From positions 1 to 21,615 of the forward strand of contig JAJYNP010000165.1 in assembly GCA_021786265.1 (NCBI GenBank): a DNA stretch of 21,615 nucleotides. Reading direction: 5' to 3'. Shown here piece by piece: positions 15,988-21,615 of this stretch (position 1 is the first letter of the stretch; each line of letters opens with the position of its first letter). This DNA is from Chloroflexota bacterium. GTDB lineage: Bacteria > Chloroflexota > Limnocylindria > Limnocylindrales > CSP1-4. Made by a program: the position numbers and the translations under genes. Under the pieces are notes generated by a model. The model saw only the letters and a program-made list of their open reading frames with translations, searched no databases and had not been told where the DNA came from.

Positions 15988-18114
15988 TCACGCGAAGTCC
16001 TGGGCAAGCCCGAGCGCCCTCGTCATCATGACCTCGAACGTGTCGACACCGGCCGGTTCGGCGACCAGTGTCTCGACCCGGCGCCACACCCCGTCGTTCC
16101 CCAGCTCCCACGCCCGCCGATCGTCCCGCAGCATCACGTCGAGGATGTCGCGCAGCCGCTCGCGAAGGGCCGGGTCGTCGACGGGCGTCACCGCCTCGAC
16201 GCGGCGATCCAGGTTGCGCTCCATCATGTCGGCCGACCCGATCGAGAACTCTTCGTCGCCGGCGTTGCGGAAGTAGAAGATCCGCGAGTGTTCGAGGAAG
16301 CGACCCACGATCGATCGGACGCGGATCGTCTCGCTGATCCCCGGCAACGCGGGCCGCAGGGAGCAGATCCCTCGCACCAGCAGGTCGACCTGGACGCCCG
16401 CCTGGCTCGCCCGGTAGAGCGCCCGGATCACCGCCGGGTCGACGATCGCGTTGAGCTTCATCACGATGCGCCCTCCGGCGCCGCTCGCCTGGCGCTCGAT
16501 CTCCCGGTCGATGCGCGCGATCACGCCCTCGCGCAGCCCGAACGGCGCCACCAGCAGCCGGCGGAACGAGCGCTGGCGCGAGAGACCGGTCAGGTAGTTG
16601 AACAGGTCGGTCACGTCGGCGCCCAGCTCCGAGCGGCAGCTCAGGAGCCCGAGGTCGACATAGATGCGGGCGGTCTTGGTGTTGTAGTTGCCGGTCCCGA
16701 TGTGGACGTAGCGGCGCAGACCGCGCCCCTCCCGCCGGACGATCAGCATGGTCTTGGAGTGGGTCTTGAGGCCCACCAGCCCGTACACCACGTGGGCGCC
16801 CACCTGCTCCAGGGCCCGCGCCCAGCCGATGTTGGCCTCCTCGTCGAAGCGTGCCTTGATCTCGACCAGGACCACCACCTGCTTGCCGCGCTCGGCGGCC
16901 CGGATCAGTGCCTGCACGATGGGCGAGTCGCCGCTGGTGCGGTACAGCGTCTGCTTGATCGCGAGCACGTCGGGGTCGTCGGCGGCCTGCTCCACGAAGC
17001 GCTGCACGGTCCGCGCGAACGACTCGTATGGATGGTGGACCAGGATGTCGCCGTCGCGGATCGCGGCGAAGACGTCGACCGGCTCGTCCGGGTCGGCCGG
17101 CGCCAGGCGCGGCGGCGTCACCGGGGTCCACGCCGGCAGCTGGAGGCTGGGGATGTCGAGATCGGCGATCTCGAATAGCGCCGTGAGGTCCAGCGTGCCG
17201 GCGACCTCGTACACGTCCTCGGGAGAGCACTGCAGGCCGCGCTCGAGGATCGCCCGCGTCTCCGCCGGCATCGAACGCTCCACCTCGAGGCGGACCACCT
17301 CGCCGAACCGCCGCCGGCGAAGCTCCTCCTGGATGGCGAGCAGCAGGTCGTCGGCCTCGTCCTCCTCGATCGCGAGGTCGGCGTTGCGCGTCACTCGAAA
17401 CAGGTGGTGCTCGAGGATCTCCATGCCGGGGAAGAGGATGTCGAGGTTCTCGGCGATGACCTGCTCTAGCAGCATGTAGGTCCGAACCCCGACCTCCACG
17501 AGCCGGGGGAGCACGGGCGGGACCTTGATCCTCGCGAACCCGCGCTCACCGGTCTCCGGGTTGCGAACGGTCACGGCGAGCGAGAGCGACAGGTTGCTGA
17601 TGTACGGGAAGGGGTGGCCCGGGTCGACCGCCAGCGGCGTCAGCACCGGGAAGATCTCGTCGATGAACCGCTGGCGCAGCTCCAGGTGGCGCTCGGGCCG
17701 CTCCGACCAGCCCACGATCCGGATTCCGTGTCCGACCAGCTCGCGCCGCACCTGGGCCCACGTGTCGGACTGGTCGGCGACGAGGGGCAGGACCCTGGCG
17801 CGGATCGCGCGCAGGGTCTCGGCCGGACTCAGCCCGTCCGGCGTGCGCTGCGCCCCCCCCGCGGCCATCTGCTGCTTGACTCCGGCGACCCGCACCTGGA
17901 AGAACTCGTCGAGATTGCTCGCGAAGATGGCCAGGAACCGCGCCCGCTCGAGGAGCGGGTTGCGCTCGTCGATCGCCTCGTGCAGGACGCGGGCGTTGAA
18001 GTCGAGCCAGCTCAGCTCGCGGTTGGTGTACGGCATCGCCGGCGCATGCCGCTCCTTCCGGCCCGCTCGCTGCGTGCCGGTGGCCTGACCGCCGTGGGGA
18101 CGGACCGCGGTCAT
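15988..18114 (-). CDS. ppk1: Polyphosphate kinase 1
   Basis: The 708-residue enzyme reversibly makes inorganic polyphosphate from ATP. The N-terminal domain starts with YTNRELSWLDFNARVLHEA, followed by FLAIFASNLDEFFQVRVAG. The head domain contains GHPFPYISNLSLSLAV. Two phospholipase-D-like catalytic domains follow, with KARFDEEANIGWARALE and the autophosphorylated His in VHIGTGNYNTKTARIY at about residue 471. IGSADMMERNLDRRVEAVTP near the C-terminus is a hallmark of PPK1. Length is normal. ATG 18114 lies only seven bases after the stop of the upstream membrane-protein gene, so the two are probably co-transcribed; an internal ATG at 18036, immediately before the conserved YTNRELSW, is an alternative start. 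Downstream lies the CYTH-CHAD gene, likely in the same transcript. Confidence 0.97.
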   Translation of the reverse strand: MTAVRPHGGQATGTQRAGRKERHAPAMPYTNRELSWLDFNARVLHEAIDERNPLLERARFLAIFASNLDEFFQVRVAGVKQQMAAGGAQRTPDGLSPAETLRAIRARVLPLVADQSDTWAQVRRELVGHGIRIVGWSERPERHLELRQRFIDEIFPVLTPLAVDPGHPFPYISNLSLSLAVTVRNPETGERGFARIKVPPVLPRLVEVGVRTYMLLEQVIAENLDILFPGMEILEHHLFRVTRNADLAIEEDEADDLLLAIQEELRRRRFGEVVRLEVERSMPAETRAILERGLQCSPEDVYEVAGTLDLTALFEIADLDIPSLQLPAWTPVTPPRLAPADPDEPVDVFAAIRDGDILVHHPYESFARTVQRFVEQAADDPDVLAIKQTLYRTSGDSPIVQALIRAAERGKQVVVLVEIKARFDEEANIGWARALEQVGAHVVYGLVGLKTHSKTMLIVRREGRGLRRYVHIGTGNYNTKTARIYVDLGLLSCRSELGADVTDLFNYLTGLSRQRSFRRLLVAPFGLREGVIARIDREIERQASGAGGRIVMKLNAIVDPAVIRALYRASQAGVQVDLLVRGICSLRPALPGISETIRVRSIVGRFLEHSRIFYFRNAGDEEFSIGSADMMERNLDRRVEAVTPVDDPALRERLRDILDVMLRDDRRAWELGNDGVWRRVETLVAEPAGVDTFEVMMTRALGLAQDFA

Positions 18115-18121
18115 GGCGCGC

Positions 18122-18505
18122 TCAGGGTTCCGGGATGTAGCGTCGGTCGCCCGTCGCGGGGTCGAACCAGACCCGGAGCCGCTTGCCGGTGGTGGGGTCG
18201 TCGAAGACCTCGTCGGTCCGCTCGTAACGCCCGGTCCCGGGGCCCGGAGGGGAGGCCGGCGGACGTGGGCTCCACGGTGGGCCCGCCGGCGGGTTGGCGC
18301 GGGCAGCCGCTCTTTCCTCGGGGTGCGACCGGTACCGGGCCTGCTCGTACAGCGCGATCAGGATCAGGATCGCGCTGGGGATCAGGAGCCAGGAACCGCC
18401 TACCGGTTCGCCCGCCGCGATGACCGCGAGCCCGAGCAGGAACCCGAGCCCGCCCGCGATCCCCAGCACGCCGCGCAGCAGCTGCGAGAGATCGGTGCTG
18501 CCCAT
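18122..18505 (-). CDS. Small two-helix membrane protein upstream of ppk1
   Basis: The family is not recognised. The 127-residue product has two hydrophobic helices at about residues 9-31 (GVLGIAGGLGFLLGLAVIAA) and 38-53 (SWLLIPSAILILIALY), then a charged and Pro-rich linker (about 60-95), and ends in a small motif with two similar units, DPTTGKRLRVWF and DPATGDRRYIPEP. The tail is conserved-looking and probably cytoplasmic. ATG 18505 directly precedes the first helix and has only a weak GGCGGGA site upstream. It lies 26 bases after the YbjQ gene and seven bases before ppk1, so it probably sits in the same operon and could tether or regulate PPK1 or polyphosphate granules at the membrane; this role is inferred from position alone. 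Confidence 0.75.
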   Translation of the reverse strand: MGSTDLSQLLRGVLGIAGGLGFLLGLAVIAAGEPVGGSWLLIPSAILILIALYEQARYRSHPEERAAARANPPAGPPWSPRPPASPPGPGTGRYERTDEVFDDPTTGKRLRVWFDPATGDRRYIPEP

Positions 18506-18531
18506 CGCACGTCCCGCCGGTCCGGCCGCGC

Positions 18532-18876
18532 TCAGCGCGCCTGCTCGTGCCCGGACTGGCCCGGCTCGATGACCACGGCCGTGCCGTAGGCCACGATCTC
18601 GGTCATGGTCTGGCCCATCTCGGAGCTGTCGAACCGCATGGTCAGGATGGCGTTCGCGCCCATCGCGGTCGCGTTGGCCACCATGCGATCGATCGCATGC
18701 TTGCGGGCGTCCTCCAGGAGCTCGGTGTACTCCTTGATCTCGCCCCCGACGATCGACCGGAGGCCGGCGGCGACGTTGCCCGCGAGGCCGCGGCTCCGGA
18801 CCACCACGCCGAAGCACTGGCCCTTGGTCTCGGCGACACGGTAACCGGCCACGAAGTTGGTGGTGCTGATGATCAT
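18532..18876 (-). CDS. YbjQ/UPF0145 (DUF74) family protein
   Basis: The 114-residue protein matches the YbjQ family over its whole length: IISTTNFVAGYRVAETKGQC, VRSRGLAGNVAAGLRSIVGG, EIKEYTELLEDARKHAIDRM, VANATAMGANAILTMRFDSS and VAYGTAVVIEP. Members form pentameric rings of small alpha/beta subunits and are sometimes called heavy-metal-binding proteins, but no biochemical role is firmly established. ATG 18876 has GGAGG eight bases upstream, and this site overlaps the stop of the DUF971 gene, giving a tight operon with a 13-base gap. The downstream membrane-protein and ppk1 genes follow closely. No residues unusual for the family were noticed. Confidence 0.93.
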   Translation of the reverse strand: MIISTTNFVAGYRVAETKGQCFGVVVRSRGLAGNVAAGLRSIVGGEIKEYTELLEDARKHAIDRMVANATAMGANAILTMRFDSSEMGQTMTEIVAYGTAVVIEPGQSGHEQAR

Positions 18877-18889
18877 GGCGGTCGCCTCC

Positions 18890-19267
18890 TCAGCGCTCCA
18901 CGGCTGTGCGCGCGGCTCGGCGCGCCTCGTCCTCCGGGCAGGGGCAGTTCGCGCGGAGCTGCTCGAAGGTGTAGTACCCGGTGTGGTGGCCGTCCGCCCA
19001 CGTCGGTGCGATCGCGTAGGTCCCCACGAGCTGCACGTCCACCAGGCGCGTCTGGTCCGGTGCCAGGGTCGGCGACGAGTCGAGCCAGCCCGGCATGCCG
19101 GCCTCGCCGCGGCAGTAGGCGCACGGGCAGAGCCAGCGCAGGGCCACCGTGTCGTAGACGGTGTGGTGGTCGTCGGCCCAGTCGATCTCGAGGCGGCCGG
19201 TCTCCCGATCGGCATGGATGCGGGCAGGGGCGAGGTACTCGCCGCCCGACGTGTAGCTGGAGGACAT
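18890..19267 (-). CDS. DUF971 (GBBH-like N-terminal domain) protein
   Basis: The 125-residue protein is a standalone DUF971/GBBH-like N-terminal domain, related to the N-terminal region of gamma-butyrobetaine hydroxylase. Visible features are LEIDWADDHHTVYDTVALRW, the cysteine cluster LCPCAYCRGEAG that probably binds zinc, VGTYAIAPTWADGHHTGYYT and FEQLRANCPC. In other bacteria such domains occur alone or near iron-sulfur cluster assembly proteins; the biochemical function is unknown. ATG 19267 is supported by a TACAAT -10 box ending six bases upstream and by the absence of a ribosome-binding site, which suggests a leaderless transcript. It is the first gene of the apparent DUF971-ybjQ-membrane protein-ppk1 operon and diverges from the S9 peptidase gene. 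Confidence 0.9.
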   Translation of the reverse strand: MSSSYTSGGEYLAPARIHADRETGRLEIDWADDHHTVYDTVALRWLCPCAYCRGEAGMPGWLDSSPTLAPDQTRLVDVQLVGTYAIAPTWADGHHTGYYTFEQLRANCPCPEDEARRAARTAVER

Positions 19268-19273
19268 GGCGGG

Positions 19274-19279
19274 ATTGTA
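19274..19279 (-). promoter_or_regulatory. TACAAT -10 box for the DUF971-to-ppk1 operon, leaderless
   Basis: On the minus strand TACAAT ends six bases before the ATG at 19267, so transcription would start at or next to the start codon. It is a near-consensus -10 in otherwise very GC-rich DNA; no clear -35 was seen. Confidence 0.55.
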
Positions 19280-19322
19280 GCGGTGCCCGCGTGTGGCGCC
19301 GGTCCACTTCTCGCGCCGGCGA

Positions 19323-19328
19323 TACACT
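19323..19328 (+). promoter_or_regulatory. TACACT -10 box for the S9 peptidase gene
   Basis: TACACT lies in the 122-bp divergent gap, about 44 bases back from the TACAAT box of the opposite strand. It would give a leader of about 55 bases ending in an AGAAGG ribosome-binding site four bases before ATG 19390. No clear -35 was seen. Confidence 0.4.
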
Positions 19329-19389
19329 CGCACGAACGCTCCCCGCGCCGCCGGCCGCCGACCGGCCGCTCGCTCCACGAGAAGGTTGC

Positions 19390-21591
19390 ATGTCCAGACC
19401 GCCGCTGCCCTCCGATCTCCATGATCTCCGCGTGCCGACCGAGGTCCGCCTCTCTCCGGACGGGCGATGGGTCGCGTTCACGGTCAAGGCCACCGGCCCC
19501 GCAAAGGACGACTACCGTGAGGCCGTGTGGCTCGCGCCGGCCGACGGCTCGGCCCCGGCCCGGCAGCTCACGCTCGGGTCGCGCCACGACACGCATCCGC
19601 GCTGGAGCCCCGACGGCAGCCGGCTGGCATTCCTGTCGGATCGCGGGGCAGTGCTCGAGGCCGGGGGCGGCGGCACCCGGCCCGGCCGCACCGGCTTCGG
19701 GCGGCGCCACGGTGACGCGCCCGGGGCGAGCCCGGCCGAGCTCGCGGACGGCGCGACGCAGGTCTGGCTGCTCCCGATGGCGGGCGGTGAAGCGCGCGAG
19801 CTGACCCAGCTGCCGCACGACGTGAAGGACCTGGCCTGGAACCCCGACGGGTCGCGGCTGTGCGTCTTGAGCTCGGCCGAGTCGGCCACGCCGGGTGCGC
19901 GGAAACGGCGCGAGCCCGGCGAGCCCCCGGAGTCGGACTACCGCTTCATCGACCGGCTGCAGTACCAGTTCAACGGTGCGGGCTTCACCCACGATCGCTT
20001 CGCCCACCTCTGGCTGGTCGACGCCGGTACGGGCGACGCCCGCCGGCTGACGTCAGGGCCGTACAACGACGGCGCCTTCGACTGGAGTCCGGACGGGCGG
20101 CGGATCGTGTTCGAATCGCGGCGGCACCGGGACCACGACCTCGACTGGCAGATGGAGCTGTTCTTGCTGGAGGTGGAGACCGGGCGGGTGGCGCGGCTGA
20201 CCGGGGGCCGCGGCCGGCGCGAGTTCTCGGCACCCGCCTGGAGCCCGGACGGCCGCTGGATCGCCGCGGTCGGCCACCGCTACCAGGGCCGGGGGCCGGC
20301 ACGCCGGGACGTCTGGCGATTCCCGGCCACGCCCGAGCAGGTGGGCGAGGACCTGACGGGCCCGACCGACCTGATGGTGGGCGCCAGCGTGGGCAGCGAC
20401 CTGATCGGGGGCGGTGGCCCCGCCCTCCACTGGAGCGACGACGGCCGCTGGATCACGTTCAGTGCGCCGATCGAGGGCAGCTACGAGCTCTGGCGGGTGG
20501 AGGCAGAGACCACGACGGGCGCCTCGGCGGGGACGCCCGCCGTCGAGCGCCTGACGGCCGGCCGGCACTTCCTTTCGCGGATCCACCAGGTGCCACTGGA
20601 CGGCGGGGCGGTCCGTGTCGCCGCGACCGCGGCCGACCCCACCCATCCGTTCGAGGTGGTGGTGGCCGACGTCCCGGCCGGCCTGCTCGAGCCGCTCGAG
20701 GGGGACGCCCTGCGACGCGTCAGCGACCTGATGGCCACGCGCTGGGCGGACGTGTCGCTCGTGGAGCCCGAGACCCGCTGGCACGAGGTGGACGGCCGCC
20801 GGATCGAGGGCTGGTTCTACCCGGCGCCGGTGCGTGATGACGGCCGTCCCGCACCGCTGGTCGTCGAGATCCACGGGGGACCGGCCACGCTGTACGGGTA
20901 TTCGCCGTTCTGGGAGTGGCAGTGCCTGGTCGCGGCGGGGATGAGCGTGTACGCGTGCAACCCGCGCGGGTCCGAGGGCTACGGGCAGGCCTTCGTGCGG
21001 AGCAACTTCCGCGACTGGGGCGACGGCCCCATGGCCGACGTGATGGCCGGCGTCGACGCGCTGGTGGCCGACGGGCTGGCCGACCCGGACCGGCTCGGCG
21101 TGACCGGCGGCTCGTACGGCGGCTACCTGACCAGCTGGATCGTGGGGCACACCGACCGCTTCAAGGCGGCGCTCACCGCGCGGTCGGTCAACGACATGAC
21201 CTCGCAGATGCTCTCCGGGGACATCGGCGGGCCCATGTTCGGGCTCGAGGAGTACGGCGTGAACCCGTGGGAGGACCACGAACTGTACTGGCGGCACAGC
21301 CCCATCGCGTATGCCGACCGGGTGCGCACGCCGCTGCTGATCCAGCACGCCGAGAAGGATCTTCGCGTGCCCATCACGCAGGCCGAGGAGTTCTTCGCCG
21401 TGCTGCGCGCGTTCCGGCGCCCGGTCCGACTCATGCGGGTCCCTGACGAGACGCACGAGCTGACCCGGAGCGGGACGCCATTCCGCCGCGTCGAGAACAT
21501 CGTGCAGGTGGTGGGCTGGTTCCGGCACTTCCTGGTGCAGGGCCGGCGGGGCCTGCCGGCGCTGCCGCGGGAGAAGCGGGTCCGGCCCTAG
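19390..21591 (+). CDS. S9 family prolyl oligopeptidase-like serine peptidase
   Basis: The 733-residue protein has the two-part S9 architecture. The N-terminal half is a WD40-like/TolB-type beta-propeller with repeats such as VRLSPDGRWVAFTV, PRWSPDGSRLAFLSD, LAWNPDGSRLCVLSS, FDWSPDGRRIVFESR and PAWSPDGRWIAAVG. The C-terminal half, from about residue 480, is an alpha/beta hydrolase: VVEIHGGPATLYGYSPFWEW forms the oxyanion region, GVTGGSYGGYLTSWIV carries the nucleophile Ser, the acid Asp is in EKDLRVPI, and the catalytic His is in DETHEL. This pattern resembles acylaminoacyl-peptidase/dipeptidyl-peptidase-type members, which cleave small peptides. No signal peptide or membrane segment is visible, so it should be cytoplasmic. 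ATG 19390 has AGAAGG four bases upstream. The insertion at about residues 93-120 is Gly/Arg-rich and may be a lineage-specific loop. The exact peptide specificity cannot be read from the sequence. Confidence 0.95.
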   Translation: MSRPPLPSDLHDLRVPTEVRLSPDGRWVAFTVKATGPAKDDYREAVWLAPADGSAPARQLTLGSRHDTHPRWSPDGSRLAFLSDRGAVLEAGGGGTRPGRTGFGRRHGDAPGASPAELADGATQVWLLPMAGGEARELTQLPHDVKDLAWNPDGSRLCVLSSAESATPGARKRREPGEPPESDYRFIDRLQYQFNGAGFTHDRFAHLWLVDAGTGDARRLTSGPYNDGAFDWSPDGRRIVFESRRHRDHDLDWQMELFLLEVETGRVARLTGGRGRREFSAPAWSPDGRWIAAVGHRYQGRGPARRDVWRFPATPEQVGEDLTGPTDLMVGASVGSDLIGGGGPALHWSDDGRWITFSAPIEGSYELWRVEAETTTGASAGTPAVERLTAGRHFLSRIHQVPLDGGAVRVAATAADPTHPFEVVVADVPAGLLEPLEGDALRRVSDLMATRWADVSLVEPETRWHEVDGRRIEGWFYPAPVRDDGRPAPLVVEIHGGPATLYGYSPFWEWQCLVAAGMSVYACNPRGSEGYGQAFVRSNFRDWGDGPMADVMAGVDALVADGLADPDRLGVTGGSYGGYLTSWIVGHTDRFKAALTARSVNDMTSQMLSGDIGGPMFGLEEYGVNPWEDHELYWRHSPIAYADRVRTPLLIQHAEKDLRVPITQAEEFFAVLRAFRRPVRLMRVPDETHELTRSGTPFRRVENIVQVVGWFRHFLVQGRRGLPALPREKRVRP

Positions 21592-21615
21592 TCAGCAGGC
21601 GCCCGGGCACGGAAG

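Noticed and set aside
20053..21528. 491-residue minus-strand frame opposite the S9 peptidase
   Set aside because: It is antisense to the catalytic domain with an intact Ser-Asp-His set, so it is a shadow.
1..21615. tRNA, rRNA, CRISPR array, intact IS element or prophage
   Set aside because: No T-loop-like or rRNA signature, spaced repeat array, transposase with inverted ends or phage structural gene was recognised.

Overview
The window is high-GC DNA, with G or C in most third codon positions from about 5.1 kb onward. It has many GTG starts, and several genes begin only 6 to 9 bases after a TANNNT -10 box. Gene content (a PiT/DUF47/PPK1/CHAD phosphate set, a YbjQ protein, a DUF971 protein, a long S9 peptidase, an Asparaginase_II protein) and the C-terminal style of several small proteins suggest an uncultured Chloroflexota lineage of the Limnocylindria/Ellin6529 type. 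A high-GC actinobacterium is the main alternative. This placement is inference: no rRNA or tRNA gene is visible.

Layout. (1) 1-5142 looks like an accessory segment. It holds the 3' part of a very large, presumably secreted HExxH metallopeptidase-like protein ending in a seven-repeat beta-propeller that is cut by one in-frame TAG, a translationally overlapping single-pass membrane protein, and a decayed minus-strand remnant (one nonsense codon, one frameshift) of a conserved family of unknown function. (2) 5143-8949 holds uracil phosphoribosyltransferase (upp, minus), diverging from an Asparaginase_II-family protein followed by a J-domain protein, then an FTR1 iron permease with its own -35/-10 promoter. 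(3) 9029-10543 is gltX. (4) 10610-18505 is a phosphate/polyphosphate island, mostly on the minus strand: PiT transporter, DUF47/PhoU-like partner, SixA-like phosphatase, CYTH-CHAD protein, PPK1 and a small two-helix membrane protein. Two small plus-strand genes of unknown function sit inside it. (5) 18532-19267 holds YbjQ (UPF0145) and DUF971 genes, apparently the start of the operon that leads into PPK1. (6) 19390-21591 is a divergent S9 prolyl-oligopeptidase-family peptidase.

How the genes fit together. The central island plausibly forms one phosphate economy: PiT with its DUF47 partner imports phosphate, PPK1 polymerises it from ATP, the CYTH-CHAD protein probably binds or processes polyphosphate, and SixA is a histidine phosphatase often found beside PPK/CHAD genes. 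Three uncharacterised small genes (11702-12025, 13603-14010, 18122-18505) are the best candidates for undescribed partners. No CRISPR array, intact insertion sequence or prophage was seen. The strongest single observations are the TAG codon at a conserved aromatic position of the propeller, the Lys-to-Gln change at the predicted zinc ligand of the asparaginase, and the perfect 8-bp inverted repeat between sixA and the divergent small gene.
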